From contig CAMLOU010000025.1 of NCBI GenBank assembly GCA_946481735.1, forward strand, positions 1 to 38,071: a stretch of DNA of 38,071 nucleotides, given 5' to 3'. The notes below the pieces were generated by a model. The model saw nothing but the letters and a program-made list of their open reading frames with translations. It had not been told where the DNA came from and did no database searches. This DNA comes from an uncultured Cellvibrio sp. GTDB taxonomy: Bacteria > Pseudomonadota > Gammaproteobacteria > Pseudomonadales > Cellvibrionaceae. The position numbers and the translations under genes are program-made. Each line of letters opens with the position of its first letter. Positions within the stretch are counted from its first letter, which is position 1. Shown here in pieces: positions 27,267-37,200 of the stretch.

Positions 27267-27836
27267 TCAGGATTTCACTGTTGTTATCGCGTCCCAACTG
27301 GCCAGGATGATGCTTTTGAGCATCTCATCATCAACATTCAGGAGGCCGATCATGGCATTACGTGCCAAAGCAAAAAAATGTTCAAAGGCAAGCGAAAATA
27401 AAACCTCATTGGGAAGGCTTTTTAACGCACCACTGTCTCGCCCACTTTCAAAGAAGCTCACTAAAGGATAGAAGATTGTTTTGGCATCTGCGTGGCGATT
27501 ACGCAATACATCCGGAGGCAAGTGATCAAATTGGTTTTTGCTCAACAGGATTTCCGGATTTTGTTTAAAGAAGTGCCAAAAGCTCAGGCACAACTGTTGA
27601 AATTGATCAAACAAGGGCTGACGGGGATTGTGGTTCGCAAAAATATACTGGGCGACCTGCTCCATAATCTGCGCATCCAGTTGCAGGATAAGATCTTCGC
27701 GATCATTAAAGTAAAGGTAAACCGTTCCCGCCGCCACGCCCGCCTGATCGGCTACCTGTTTAATGGAAAAGCCGTGAAAACCCTTGTGGGCAAGCAAGTG
27801 CAGTGTGGCTTGCAAAATAGCTTCGCGTTTATTCAT
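27267..27836 (-). CDS. TetR/AcrR family transcriptional regulator
   Basis: The 189-aa repressor has an N-terminal helix-turn-helix (about 4-50: REAILQATLHLLAHKGFHGFSIKQVADQAGVAAGTVYLYFNDREDLI) and an all-helical ligand domain (about 55-185) rich in Phe, His and Leu. It is first in the operon with the MFP and RND genes, so repression would include itself. An 18-bp perfect palindrome 43 bp upstream is the likely operator. The inducer is probably a pump substrate, but this is inference. Confidence 0.92.
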   Translation of the reverse strand: MNKREAILQATLHLLAHKGFHGFSIKQVADQAGVAAGTVYLYFNDREDLILQLDAQIMEQVAQYIFANHNPRQPLFDQFQQLCLSFWHFFKQNPEILLSKNQFDHLPPDVLRNRHADAKTIFYPLVSFFESGRDSGALKSLPNEVLFSLAFEHFFALARNAMIGLLNVDDEMLKSIILASWDAITTVKS

Positions 27837-27879
27837 AGAAAATCCGATGTACTCAAACTCATGGTGACCACTTTTGCTG

Positions 27880-27897
27880 TGAATGAATCTTCATTCA
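27880..27897. promoter_or_regulatory. Likely operator of the tetR-MFP-RND operon
   Basis: TGAATGAA (27880-27887), TC, TTCATTCA (27890-27897): a perfect 18-bp palindrome 43 bp upstream of the tetR start. Size, symmetry and position fit a TetR-family dimer site. Confidence 0.65.
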
Positions 27898-27954
27898 GAT
27901 AGTAGTCGAGCCTTGGCAAAAGACATAATTGGTGACAGGGAAAATACGTGATTT

Positions 27955-27984
27955 GCCATGCCCGCCTGACACGGCGGGCATGGC
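27955..27984. terminator. Strong stem-loop after oprM
   Basis: GCCATGCCCGCC (27955-27966) and GGCGGGCATGGC (27973-27984) form a perfect 12-bp GC-rich stem with a 6-nt loop, 22 nt past the oprM stop on the minus strand. There is no proper T run (AAATCACGTATTTT follows), so it may slow polymerase or protect the mRNA 3' end rather than terminate fully. Confidence 0.6.
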
Positions 27985-28006
27985 TATCGGACCTCAAAGG
28001 AAGGTA

Positions 28007-29440
28007 TCAAGGGATAAAACTGACCTGCGGGGTTTGCGACTCGACTGAAGCCTCGCGCAGCCCACCGCCCAATGCCTTGTATAACGTTAGCTGATTGCGC
28101 GACTTAGCCAGGCGCATATTGATCAGAGCTTGCTGGGCCGTATTCAGGCTGCGTTGGGAATCCAATACTTCAAGGTAGGAATCCACTCCACGCTCGTAGC
28201 GCAATTCCGCCAGTTCAAAACTGCGCGCCGCTGCCATCACCAGATCCTGTTGGGCTTCGAGTTGAGCCTCCAGGGTTGATTGAGATTGCAAGCTGTCGCG
28301 CACTTCCTTGAACGCGGTCTGAATGGTTTTTTCGTAGACGGCGATATTCACATCCTTTTGCAACTGCGCCACATCCAGGTTAGCCGCGTTGGCTCCCCAG
28401 GCGAAGATCGGCAAGGTAACTTGCGGTGAGAAACTCCAGGCACGGGTTCCACTATCGAATAAATTATCCAACGCCGGGCTGGCATTACCGTAGGTTCCCG
28501 TCAAGGAAATGCGTGGGAAAAAGGCGGCGCGCGCAGCGCCGATATTCGCGTTAGCAGCGCGCAAACGGTATTCCGCTTGCAAGATGTCAGGACGCTGCAA
28601 CAACACCTCGGAGGTTACCATCTCGGGTAACTCGGCCAGCATGGCTTCATCATTCCAGAGCGCCTGCACATTACTGGCATCAAGCGGCGTACCCACCAAC
28701 ACTTCCAGCGCAGTAAAACTCGTCGCAAGTTGCCGTTGGTAAAGCGCTGCATCCACCCGCGCCGTGTGCAATGCCGTGGCAGCCTGGCTTAAATCCAGCT
28801 CTGATGCGAGGCCGGAATCATAACGACGCTGCACCATAGCGTATGAGTCCTGGCGCGCCTTTAAGGTGCTTTCTGTCAACGACAGCAGTTCCGTATTGGC
28901 AACCCAGGTGAAATACGCATCGGCCACTTCCGCCACCAGACTCAGCTGTGCACTTTTACGGGCTTCGGCGGTGGCGAGATATTCTTCCAGCGCTGCATTT
29001 TTTAAACTTTGCACACGACCAAACAAATCGAGTTCGTAGGCTGCAATGCCCACACCCGCGCTGTATTGTTCGGCAATATAGCTTTCGCCAGTTTCAGATA
29101 GCGCCTCCGACACACGTTGCCGTGTGCCGCTGCCGGTGAGATTTAACGTCGGCAATAACTGGGCGCGCTGGATACGGTACTGCGCGCGCACTTGTTCAAC
29201 GGTCAAGGTCGCTACGCGCAGATCGCGATTATTTTCCAGCGCCTGCTCAATCAATGTCTGCAATTGCTGGTTGCGATAAAAATCCCGCCAGCCGATGTCA
29301 GCCGCTATCACGTCGGCCTGTCCTGTCTCATTTATTGTTACCGGGGTAGTCGGGCGCTCATACTGCGGCGCCATAGTACAGGCGCCCAGTGCGAGCAAAC
29401 TGCCCGCACACATCAGGGATATCAACACGCGTTGCATCAT
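28007..29440 (-). CDS. oprM: Outer-membrane efflux channel lipoprotein (OprM/TolC family)
   Basis: The 477-aa NodT-type outer membrane factor forms the exit duct of the RND pump. It has a lipoprotein signal peptide with lipobox LGAC (C21), the typical start APQYERP, two tandem OEP repeats (about 60-260 and 270-455) with long alpha-hairpins, and conserved RPDI and [14 protein letters not shown] segments. AGGAG lies 7 nt before the first ATG. The ATGA at 29440-29437 overlaps the acrB stop, so the two are translationally coupled. It is the only outer-membrane channel in the window and may serve both pumps. The symbol follows the P. aeruginosa name for this class. Confidence 0.93.
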   Translation of the reverse strand: MMQRVLISLMCAGSLLALGACTMAPQYERPTTPVTINETGQADVIAADIGWRDFYRNQQLQTLIEQALENNRDLRVATLTVEQVRAQYRIQRAQLLPTLNLTGSGTRQRVSEALSETGESYIAEQYSAGVGIAAYELDLFGRVQSLKNAALEEYLATAEARKSAQLSLVAEVADAYFTWVANTELLSLTESTLKARQDSYAMVQRRYDSGLASELDLSQAATALHTARVDAALYQRQLATSFTALEVLVGTPLDASNVQALWNDEAMLAELPEMVTSEVLLQRPDILQAEYRLRAANANIGAARAAFFPRISLTGTYGNASPALDNLFDSGTRAWSFSPQVTLPIFAWGANAANLDVAQLQKDVNIAVYEKTIQTAFKEVRDSLQSQSTLEAQLEAQQDLVMAAARSFELAELRYERGVDSYLEVLDSQRSLNTAQQALINMRLAKSRNQLTLYKALGGGLREASVESQTPQVSFIP

Positions 29441-32400
29441 ACTTGCGCTCCTGAATCTTTATCCGCGGGCGCCGCTGTTGCGTCGGTTTTGCCGAACCAG
29501 CGGTGCGACAAACGGAATACCACAACGAAGAATACAGGCACGAAGAAGATGGCCAGGACAGTGCCGGATAACATGCCGCCGAAGACGCCGGTACCAATAG
29601 CATTCTGGCTGCCGGAGCCGGCACCGGTACTGATCACCAACGGTGTAACGCCGAGCATAAAGGCCATGGATGTCATGATGATCGGACGTAAACGCATACG
29701 CACCGCTTCCATCGTTGCCTTGATCAAATCCATTCCGTCTTCGTAAAGCGATTTGGCAAATTCCACAATCAGAATCGCGTTCTTGGAAGCGAGACCGATG
29801 GTGGTTAACAAGCCCACCTGGAAATAAACGTCGTTGGACAAGCCACGCGTCATCGCAAATAACACCGCGCCCAGAACACCGAGCGGAACCACCAGCATCA
29901 CCGCAAAGGGCACCGACCAGCTCTCATACAACGCCGCCAGACAGAGGAACACCACTAAAATGGACAGCGCATACAACAGCGGCGCCTGGTTGCCAGATTC
30001 ACGCTCCTGCAAGGACATTCCCGTCCACTGATAACCGATACCTTGCGGCAGCTTTTCCATGATCTCTTCGACAGCCAGCATTGCATCACCGGAACTCACA
30101 CCCGGAGCGCCCTGCCCCAGAATATTCAGGGACGGCACGCCGTTATAACGCTCCAGACGCGGCGAACCGTAGATCCAGCGCCCCGACGTAAACGCAGATA
30201 AAGGCACCATCTCACCCTGGTTATTGCGTACATACCAGTTACCCACATCCTCCGGCACCATGCGGAAGCGCGCATCACCCTGCACATACACGCGCTTGAC
30301 CCGGCCTTTATCAATAAAGTCATTGACGTAGCTCGGCGCCCAGGCAGTGGTGAAGATATTATTGACGTCCGCAATCGATACACCCAGGGCAGCTGCTTTT
30401 TCCTGATTCACGTCCAGTTTGTATTGCGGATTATCTTCCTGGCCATTGGGACGCACACCCACCAGGCGTGGATCCTGCGCAGCCAAACCGAGGAATTGAT
30501 TGCGCGCCTCCATGAGTGCGTCGTGCCCTAACCCACCCAGGTCCTGCAGCTGCAAATTGAAGCCGGATGACGTGCCTAATTGCGTAATCGCCGGCGGAAC
30601 AAACGGGAAAACCATTGCATCCTTGATTTGTGAAAATGCACCCATGGCCCGACCGGCAATGCTCTGCACATCCTGGCCTTCTTCTTCGCGCTCGCTCCAA
30701 TCTTTCATGCCCACGAACGCAATGCCGTTGTTCTGGCCACGGCCACTGAAGCTGAAACCGATCACTGAAAACACAGAACGCACAGTGTCTTTTTCATTTT
30801 CAAGGTAATGATTTTCGATTTGATCCATCACACCCATTGAGCGTTCTTTGGTTGCGCCTACCGGCAGCGTCATCTGGGTAAACATAATGCCCTGGTCTTC
30901 ATCCGGTAAGAATGAGGTAGGCAAGCGGGTGAATAAAAAGCCCAGCAACAACACGATCACACCGTAGACAAGCATGTAACGCCCGGTCCGGCCGATCATA
31001 CTGCGTACACCGGATTGGTATTTATTGGTCGCGCGATTGAAGTTACGATTAAACCAACCGAAGAAGCCGCCTTTTTCATAGTGATCATGACTGACCGGTT
31101 TCAACATGGACGCGCAGAGGGCGGGAGTCAGGGTCAAAGCAACGATCACCGAAAGCACCATGGCCGACACGATAGTGATGGAGAATTGCCGATAAATAAC
31201 CCCGGTCGATCCACCAAAAAATGCCATGGGAACAAATACGGCCGACAACACCAACGCAATACCAATCAATGCGCCGGTGATTTGTTCCATGGATTTTCGC
31301 GTCGCTTCGCGAGGCGACAGCCCGTCTTCAGCCATCACCCGTTCAACGTTTTCCACCACCACAATGGCATCGTCCACCAGCAAGCCGATGGCAAGTACCA
31401 TCGCGAACATGGTGAGCGTGTTAATCGAAAAACCGAACGCCGATAACACCGCAAAGGTCCCCAGCAATACCACCGGTACCGCAATGGTAGGGATCAAGGT
31501 CGCACGGAAATTCTGCAAAAAGAGATACATCACGAAGAACACCAGGATGATCGCTTCGATCAATGTCTGCACGACCGCATTGATCGACAGCTTCACAAAA
31601 GGTGTTGTGTCGTAGGGATAAACAATTTCCAGATTAGGCGGGAAAAACTCTGATAATTCACCGATACGCTCACGCACCGCATTAGCGGTATCCAATGCGT
31701 TAGCGCCCGAGGCCAGCGTGATGGCCATACCGGCGGCAGGCTGTCCGTTGTATTCCGTTTCAAATGAATAGTTTTCACCACCCAGCTCGACTCGCGCGAC
31801 ATCTTTGAGGCGTATCTGCGAACCATCCTGATTGACGCGCAACAGGATGTTGCCGAATTCTTCCGGCGTCGAAAGACGTGTTTGCACCACGATACTGGAA
31901 TTGATTTCCTGGCCTGGAACTGCCGGAGCTCCACCCAACTCACCTGCAGCAATCTGAGCATTCTGCGCCTGGATAGCACCGGTGATATCACTGGTGATCA
32001 GGCCATAGGTAGCGAGTTTGTTCGCATCCAACCAGATACGCATCGCGTATTGGGAACCAAACAGCGTAATTTGCCCTACACCGTTGACACGGCTTAACTG
32101 GTCCTGGACGTTAGCGGCGACATAATCAGCAATGTCGTATTTATCCATGCTGCCATCAGCGGATACAAAGCCGATTACCATCAGGAAGCCTGCCGATGAC
32201 TTGGTGACCCGTACCCCCTGCTGCTGAACTTCCTGCGGCAGCAGCGGCATCACCGTCTGTAATTTGTTCTGTACCTGTACCTGTGCAATATCCGGATCAG
32301 TGCCAGCCAGGAAGGTAATGGTGACCTCACCGGTCCCGCTGGACTCACTGGTCGATGACATGTACTGCACATTATCGATACCGGTCAAACCCTGCTCGAT

Positions 32401-32592
32401 AATTTGAATCACCGTATCCTGCACAGTTTGCGCAGAAGCACCCGGATAGGTGGCGCGGATACTAACCGACGGCGGTGCGATGTCGGGATACTGGGCCACA
32501 GGCAGCTTCACAATAGAAAGCGTACCGGCCAGCATGATGATGATCGAGATAACCCAGGCAAAGACCGGGCGATCAATAAAAAACTTCGCCAT
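29437..32592 (-). CDS. acrB: RND multidrug efflux permease AcrB/MexB type
   Basis: Inner-membrane drug/proton antiporter of 1051 aa, very close in length to AcrB (1049). It starts [23 protein letters not shown] and has twelve predicted membrane helices with two large periplasmic loops. The proton-relay residues D407/D408 keep AcrB numbering ([13 protein letters not shown]), and the helix 10 lysine is in [15 protein letters not shown]. The [20 protein letters not shown] segment near the C-terminus is typical. GAGGAG overlapping the end of acrA precedes the ATG, 6 nt after acrA. It forms acrA-acrB-oprM with a divergent acrR; the class exports dyes, detergents, solvents and antibiotics. Confidence 0.96.
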   Translation of the reverse strand: MAKFFIDRPVFAWVISIIIMLAGTLSIVKLPVAQYPDIAPPSVSIRATYPGASAQTVQDTVIQIIEQGLTGIDNVQYMSSTSESSGTGEVTITFLAGTDPDIAQVQVQNKLQTVMPLLPQEVQQQGVRVTKSSAGFLMVIGFVSADGSMDKYDIADYVAANVQDQLSRVNGVGQITLFGSQYAMRIWLDANKLATYGLITSDITGAIQAQNAQIAAGELGGAPAVPGQEINSSIVVQTRLSTPEEFGNILLRVNQDGSQIRLKDVARVELGGENYSFETEYNGQPAAGMAITLASGANALDTANAVRERIGELSEFFPPNLEIVYPYDTTPFVKLSINAVVQTLIEAIILVFFVMYLFLQNFRATLIPTIAVPVVLLGTFAVLSAFGFSINTLTMFAMVLAIGLLVDDAIVVVENVERVMAEDGLSPREATRKSMEQITGALIGIALVLSAVFVPMAFFGGSTGVIYRQFSITIVSAMVLSVIVALTLTPALCASMLKPVSHDHYEKGGFFGWFNRNFNRATNKYQSGVRSMIGRTGRYMLVYGVIVLLLGFLFTRLPTSFLPDEDQGIMFTQMTLPVGATKERSMGVMDQIENHYLENEKDTVRSVFSVIGFSFSGRGQNNGIAFVGMKDWSEREEEGQDVQSIAGRAMGAFSQIKDAMVFPFVPPAITQLGTSSGFNLQLQDLGGLGHDALMEARNQFLGLAAQDPRLVGVRPNGQEDNPQYKLDVNQEKAAALGVSIADVNNIFTTAWAPSYVNDFIDKGRVKRVYVQGDARFRMVPEDVGNWYVRNNQGEMVPLSAFTSGRWIYGSPRLERYNGVPSLNILGQGAPGVSSGDAMLAVEEIMEKLPQGIGYQWTGMSLQERESGNQAPLLYALSILVVFLCLAALYESWSVPFAVMLVVPLGVLGAVLFAMTRGLSNDVYFQVGLLTTIGLASKNAILIVEFAKSLYEDGMDLIKATMEAVRMRLRPIIMTSMAFMLGVTPLVISTGAGSGSQNAIGTGVFGGMLSGTVLAIFFVPVFFVVVFRLSHRWFGKTDATAAPADKDSGAQV

Positions 32593-32598
32593 ACTGCG

Positions 32599-33759
32599 TT
32601 ACTCCTCGGTCTTGTTGGCAGCGATCTGTGCGGGAACAGCTTTAACCTGCGCACCCGGACGTACTTTTTGCAAACCTTCCACAATCACCTGGTCACCGAC
32701 CGCCAGACCTTCTTCAACCAGCCATTGATCGCCCACCGTACGGACGGTCTTCAACTGGCGCATTTCAACGGTGCCGTCCTTGCCCACGACCAGCGCCGTG
32801 GCATTACCGGAACGATCGCGCGTGACACCGCGCTGGGATACGAGGATGGCATTATTGCGCACACCTTCCTGCAATTCGGTACGTACAAACATACCGGGTA
32901 ACAGCAGGCGATCCGGATTCGGGAACAAGGCACGCAACGTCACGGTGCCGGTGGTTTCGTTAACGCCGACCTCCGAAAACTGCAACACACCTTCGTGCTC
33001 GTACACCGAGCCGTTCTCCAGCACCAGGCGAACTTTCGCCTCGTCAACACTGGCCACGTTGCCTTTGATCATCTGGCGGCGCAGGGCCAATAAATCGTCA
33101 ACGGATTGGGAGACATCCACATAAATGGGATCGAGTTGCTGGATTGTGGCTAATACATCCGCCTGGCCGGCGGTCACCAAGGCACCTTCGGTCACGGAAG
33201 ACTTGCCGATGATGCCGCTGATAGGGGCCATCACTCTGGTGTACTTCAGGTTGATAGTGGCCGTTTCCACCGCCGCCTTACCGGCGGCGAGGTTAGCGCG
33301 GGCCTGGCCGAGGCTGGCCAGTGCATCGTCGTAGTCCTGTTGGCTGATCGCCTTGACAGCCACCAGGTCTTTGTAACGTTTTTCACGGGCTTCAGCGGCC
33401 AGCAGGTTGGCCTCTGCACGCGCCAATTCAGCTTTGGCTGTGGCGTGGGCTGCGCGGTAAGTCGCGTCATCAATCTGATATAGCTGCGTACCGGCTTTAA
33501 TTTCAGACCCTTCCTCAAATAAACGTTTCTGGATAATGCCCGTCACCTGCGGACGAACTTCTGCCCGTCGAAACGCAGTTGTCCGACCCGGCAAGTCGGC
33601 TACGAGCGGAACATCTGCCGTCGCAATGGTCACTACCCCAACTTCAACAGGCCCTTGGCCAGCCCCGGCGTTAGCAGACTCTTGCGAGTCACACGCGGAC
33701 AAAAATAACCCTAGAAGTCCTAAAGCCAAAAGCGTCAGGTTTCTGCTGCGTAACAACAT
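32599..33759 (-). CDS. acrA: RND efflux membrane fusion lipoprotein AcrA/MexA type
   Basis: Periplasmic adaptor of 386 aa anchored to the inner membrane by a lipid (lipobox FLSAC, C23). Domains in order are lipoyl (PGRTTAFRRAEVRPQVTGIIQKRLFEEGSEIKAGTQLYQID and YTRVMAPISGIIGKS), alpha-hairpin with many Ala/Glu (about 95-165), beta-barrel (about 200-290) and membrane-proximal domain. The frame opens at 33867, but the ATG at 33759 has AGAGG 7 nt upstream and the lipoprotein signal begins there; the extension would run through the promoter. First gene of acrA-acrB-oprM. Confidence 0.95.
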   Translation of the reverse strand: MLLRSRNLTLLALGLLGLFLSACDSQESANAGAGQGPVEVGVVTIATADVPLVADLPGRTTAFRRAEVRPQVTGIIQKRLFEEGSEIKAGTQLYQIDDATYRAAHATAKAELARAEANLLAAEAREKRYKDLVAVKAISQQDYDDALASLGQARANLAAGKAAVETATINLKYTRVMAPISGIIGKSSVTEGALVTAGQADVLATIQQLDPIYVDVSQSVDDLLALRRQMIKGNVASVDEAKVRLVLENGSVYEHEGVLQFSEVGVNETTGTVTLRALFPNPDRLLLPGMFVRTELQEGVRNNAILVSQRGVTRDRSGNATALVVGKDGTVEMRQLKTVRTVGDQWLVEEGLAVGDQVIVEGLQKVRPGAQVKAVPAQIAANKTEE

Positions 33760-33813
33760 GGTGAACCTCTCCAAACATGATCCGTGAGAAATGTGGGGCT
33801 TGAAAAAAGCGGA

Positions 33814-33835
33814 AAACATACAAACGTGTATGTTT
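33814..33835. promoter_or_regulatory. Inverted repeat in the acrA leader, AcrR/TtgR-like
   Basis: AAACATAC (33814-33821), 6 nt, GTATGTTT (33828-33835): a perfect 8-6-8 inverted repeat just downstream of the acrA -10. It recalls the ACATAC/GTATGT arms of the E. coli acrAB operator bound by AcrR (recalled, not searched). Confidence 0.6.
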
Positions 33836-33838
33836 CTG

Positions 33839-33867
33839 ATTAAAACTGAATGACCATTCAGTTTCAA
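33839..33867 (-). promoter_or_regulatory. acrA promoter with a 22-bp palindrome in its spacer
   Basis: On the minus strand TTGAAA (33862-33867, 5 of 6) and TTTAAT (33839-33844, 5 of 6) are spaced exactly 17 nt. AAACTGAATG (33843-33852), AC, CATTCAGTTT (33855-33864) is a perfect 22-bp palindrome that fills the spacer and overlaps both boxes. A repressor bound here would directly exclude RNA polymerase. Confidence 0.78.
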
Positions 33868-33946
33868 CCGCCAAAAACAAAAAAGCGTTCAAAACCACCT
33901 TTTCTTTGCAAAAATTAACCTACAAATGAAGGTTTTCAAAAACGGC

Positions 33947-33974
33947 TTGACAGGCCCGTGCCTTTTTGTACAAA
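33947..33974 (+). promoter_or_regulatory. acrR promoter
   Basis: TTGACA (33947-33952, perfect -35), 16 nt, TACAAA (33969-33974, 4 of 6). Transcription would start near 33981, about 50 nt before the acrR start. Confidence 0.65.
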
Positions 33975-33988
33975 TTCTCCACCCACAT

Positions 33989-34006
33989 ACATTCACGACT
34001 GAATGT
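33989..34006. promoter_or_regulatory. Candidate operator downstream of the acrR promoter
   Basis: ACATTCA (33989-33995), CGAC, TGAATGT (34000-34006): perfect 7-4-7 inverted repeat immediately after the predicted acrR start site. It has the same CATTCA/TGAATG words as the acrA spacer palindrome, in inverted order, and fits autorepression. Confidence 0.55.
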
Positions 34007-34030
34007 TAAATTAACCGGGACAAGATGCTT

Positions 34031-34681
34031 ATGGCACGCAAAACCAAAGAAAATGCATTGGAAACCCGCAGCCAGTTACTGGACGCGGCGGAAAAGGTGT
34101 TCTTTGAGAAAGGCTTCTCCCATACCAGCCTGATGGACGTGGCAGAAGCAGCCAACATGACCCGCGGCGCTATTTACTGGCACTTCAAAAACAAGGGCGA
34201 CCTCTTCGAAGCCATGGCTGATCGGATTCGCCTGCCACTGGAAACGCTGTCGGAAGCCTGCAGCGACCCCAATGAAAAAGACCCATTGGGCAAACTGCGG
34301 GACTTTTTCGTCCAGGTGCTGAAAGAAAGCGCGCGCAACCCCAGAAGGCGGCGGGTCCTCACTATCCTGCTCCATAAATGCGAACTCAACGAGGAGACAC
34401 GGCAAGTAGAACTGCGCCGGCAAGCAGCTTGTATTGAATACCTGCACCACACCGAGCAGTGCCTGCAAAAAGCAATAGTCCTCAAGCAGTTACCACCAGA
34501 CCTTGATGTTCAACAGGCAGCCATTGCCAAACTGGGCCTGGTCATGGGGCTTATCAGCCACTGGTTATTCCTGCCCGGCAGTTTCGACCTTGAAAATACA
34601 GCTGAGACTATGGTGGACAGTTATTTCTCCATGCTGCAACACAGCCCGCACCTGCGCCGGAAATCAGCGCCTGTCGAGTGA
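34031..34681 (+). CDS. acrR: TetR family repressor AcrR/TtgR type
   Basis: The 216-aa repressor has an N-terminal helix-turn-helix (about 10-55: TRSQLLDAAEKVFFEKGFSHTSLMDVAEAANMTRGAIYWHFKNKGDLF) with the AcrR/TtgR hallmark TRGAIYWHFKNK, then a TetR_C_2-type ligand domain with RRRRVLTILLHKCEL and ISHWLFLPGSFDL, as in E. coli AcrR. I chose the second ATG (34031) because MARKTKENALETR aligns with the AcrR N-terminus (MARKTKQEALETR); the ATG at 34025 is also possible. It is divergent from acrA-acrB-oprM, with three inverted repeats between them, so it very likely represses the pump and itself until a pump substrate binds. Confidence 0.94.
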   Translation: MARKTKENALETRSQLLDAAEKVFFEKGFSHTSLMDVAEAANMTRGAIYWHFKNKGDLFEAMADRIRLPLETLSEACSDPNEKDPLGKLRDFFVQVLKESARNPRRRRVLTILLHKCELNEETRQVELRRQAACIEYLHHTEQCLQKAIVLKQLPPDLDVQQAAIAKLGLVMGLISHWLFLPGSFDLENTAETMVDSYFSMLQHSPHLRRKSAPVE

Positions 34682-35061
34682 GCGGTGCTTGAGTAAAAAA
34701 ATGTTAGCTAACGAGAGAAATCATCCTGCTTCGGCCAGGGCAGTGAATTTATGAAATTCAAGGCGGTCTATTGGCCAAGCTGATCATCACTTCGCGAGTT
34801 TCCGTATAACCTGTTACCTGGAATTATTACAGTCGGTATCGGCGGGCCATAATTGTGAACAAATCGGCTGTGCAAATATCAGCCAGTTCCCCCTATTGCT
34901 GGCCTGCATAATGCCAACTGAGCTATAGTAAGGACTGTTTTACGAAGGCATTCGCTGTTCAGACACGTGCCCATCAAGAAGTGAATGATTGTATTGTGGG
35001 ATACAGCCTGGGTGAACATTCACCGGCGCTACCCGGCATGCCCAACCATGAGACCCTGTCT
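34682..35061. other. Intergenic region between acrR and prc
   Basis: This 380-bp stretch has no gene I can support. It holds a 10-bp palindrome GTTAGCTAAC (34703-34712), an inverted repeat GAATTT-ATG-AAATTC (34745-34759), a TATAGT -10-like box near 34925 without a good -35, and GGTGAA-CA-TTCACC (35011-35024) shortly before prc. No strong terminator for acrR is seen. Confidence 0.4.
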
Positions 35062-37179
35062 ATGTACACCGCTTTTACAAGAAATATTGTTAAACCCTTT
35101 CTGTTCTCCCTGTTTTTAGCAACCTATGGCGCAAGCACCCTGGCCTTGCCGGCCTTGAAACAAACGCCCGAACAGGAAAAAGCAGCGGTTGAAATTGTCA
35201 CGCAACTACAAAAAAAACATTACCGCGACCAGGAATTAAATGATGCATTGTCGGTGCGCTTTCTCGATGATTATTTAGCAGCACTCGACCCCGCCAAGAA
35301 TTATTTCCTGCAAACTGATATTGATGAGTTTGAAAAACACCGCAAGAAGTTTGACGATTATTTGAAGAAAGGCGACCTCAGCCAGGGCTTCGCCATCTTT
35401 AATCGTTATAACGAGCGGGTAGAAAAACGCCTTGAGGCCATACTCGCCCAGTTAGCTGACGACAAAGTGAAATATAACTTTGATGTCGAAGAATCCATCT
35501 CTACCGATTGGGAAAACGCCCAATGGCCGGCCAACCAGAAAGAAGCCGATGCACTGTGGCAGAAGCGCATCAAGTTTAACCTGCTTAACCTGATGCTCAC
35601 TGGCAAAACGATTGAAGAGAGCAAAACGACGCTGGAGAAACGTTTTAAAAATCAATTGCGCCGGGTCAAGCAACAGGATTCCGAAGAAGTCTTCAGCGTG
35701 ATGATGAACTCGCTGACCATGCTGTACGATCCGCACACCAATTATCTGTCACCACGCAATGCAGAAAACTTCAATATCAATATGGCGCTTTCATTGGAAG
35801 GCATCGGTGCCGTGCTGCAAAGTGAAGATGAATACACCAAAGTCATGCGTCTGGTTCCAGCAGGGCCGGCAGCCAAGCAAGGTGAATTAAAACCGGCAGA
35901 CCGTATCATTGCGATCGGCCAGGGTACCGAAGGCGAAATGGTCGATGTGGTGGGCTGGCGTCTTGATGAAGTGGTCGATCTGATTCGCGGTAAAAAAGAT
36001 ACCATCGTGCGTCTTGAAGTCCTGCCGGCCAAAGCGAATCCCGGCAACAGTAAAGTCATCAGTATCAAACGCGAAAAAGTCAAATTGGAAGAACAGGCGG
36101 CGAAGAAACACATCTTCAATGTCGGTGAAGGCGAGCACATCTTTAAGGTAGGTGTTATCAAGGTTCCTACTTTCTATATGGATTTTGAAGCCTATCGTAA
36201 TCGCGACCCGAACTATAAAAGCACCACCCGCGACGTATTCAATTTGTTGGGGGAGCTCAGCGAAGAAAATGTTGACGGTGTCATCATAGACTTGCGTGAA
36301 AATGGTGGCGGCTCCTTGCAGGAAGCTGCCGCATTAACTGACCTGTTTGTTGATCCGGGCCCCGTGGTTCAGATTCGCCAAAGCAATGAAGTCATCTCGC
36401 GCAGCTATCGCTCCTATTCACCGGCGGTGTACCGCGGCCCCGTAGTGATTCTTGTGGATCGTCTCAGTGCGTCTGCATCAGAAATTTTTGCCGGTGCCAT
36501 CCAGGATTACAGCCGCGGCATTATCATCGGCACCCAATCCTTTGGTAAAGGCACTGTGCAATCCATGTTGCCGCTGAAGCATGGCGATTTAAAGATTACT
36601 GAGTCGAAGTTTTACCGGATTTCCGGTGATAGCACCCAACATCGTGGCGTGGTGCCGGATATTGAATTACCGACCCTGATCGACACCGAAGAAGTGGGCG
36701 AAAGCAGTTACGATAACGCCCTGCCTTGGGACCGCATCCACGCAGTGAAGCACGATAAGTATTTTGATATTCCGGCACTGCTGCCAGCAATTAACCAACG
36801 CCACAATGCCCGTATCAAAACTGATCCTGACTTCGTGTTCCTGCGCGAACAAATGGCCATGGCAGAAGAAAATAAAGAGAAAAAGAGTGTTTCATTACGC
36901 AAGGCAACCCGTGAGCTGGAACAAAAGCAAATGGAACAACGGGTACTGGAGATGGAAAACCGTCGGCGTAAGGCCAAGGGCCTGGAGCCCTATGCATCTT
37001 ATGAGGATATTGAAGATACCGATGCGGCCGTTGATGAAGACAGCGAAGAAATTGCCAGCGCTGAGCCAGACAAGATTGACCCGGCTAACGATCCCTTCCT
37101 GAGTGAGGCGGGCCAGGTATTGGCCGACTTCATCCTCGAATTACAGAAGAATGAAAAAACCCGGCTAGCGAATTTTTAA
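35062..37179 (+). CDS. prc: Carboxy-terminal (tail-specific) protease Prc
   Basis: Periplasmic serine protease of the S41 family that degrades proteins with nonpolar C-termini and trims cell-wall enzymes and lipoproteins. The 705-aa protein (E. coli 682) has a signal peptide (about 1-29), an N-terminal helical domain (about 33-235), a PDZ domain (about 240-335: MALSLEGIGAVLQSED, VPAGPAAKQGELKPADRIIAIG), the protease core with S471 in RLSASASEIF, D482 and K496 in FGKGTVQ, and a C-terminal helical DUF3340-like domain. Near the end an acidic stretch (about 650-685) is rich in Glu and Asp. The ATG at 35062 is chosen because the signal peptide starts there; the frame is open from 34981. The ribosome binding site is weak. 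Confidence 0.95.
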   Translation: MYTAFTRNIVKPFLFSLFLATYGASTLALPALKQTPEQEKAAVEIVTQLQKKHYRDQELNDALSVRFLDDYLAALDPAKNYFLQTDIDEFEKHRKKFDDYLKKGDLSQGFAIFNRYNERVEKRLEAILAQLADDKVKYNFDVEESISTDWENAQWPANQKEADALWQKRIKFNLLNLMLTGKTIEESKTTLEKRFKNQLRRVKQQDSEEVFSVMMNSLTMLYDPHTNYLSPRNAENFNINMALSLEGIGAVLQSEDEYTKVMRLVPAGPAAKQGELKPADRIIAIGQGTEGEMVDVVGWRLDEVVDLIRGKKDTIVRLEVLPAKANPGNSKVISIKREKVKLEEQAAKKHIFNVGEGEHIFKVGVIKVPTFYMDFEAYRNRDPNYKSTTRDVFNLLGELSEENVDGVIIDLRENGGGSLQEAAALTDLFVDPGPVVQIRQSNEVISRSYRSYSPAVYRGPVVILVDRLSASASEIFAGAIQDYSRGIIIGTQSFGKGTVQSMLPLKHGDLKITESKFYRISGDSTQHRGVVPDIELPTLIDTEEVGESSYDNALPWDRIHAVKHDKYFDIPALLPAINQRHNARIKTDPDFVFLREQMAMAEENKEKKSVSLRKATRELEQKQMEQRVLEMENRRRKAKGLEPYASYEDIEDTDAAVDEDSEEIASAEPDKIDPANDPFLSEAGQVLADFILELQKNEKTRLANF

Positions 37180-37200
37180 TTCCAATAAGCATCCACCTGA

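Noticed and set aside
34682..34980. Small RNA or gene between acrR and prc
   Set aside because: No frame with a ribosome binding site and no hairpin with a T run; only short palindromes are seen.
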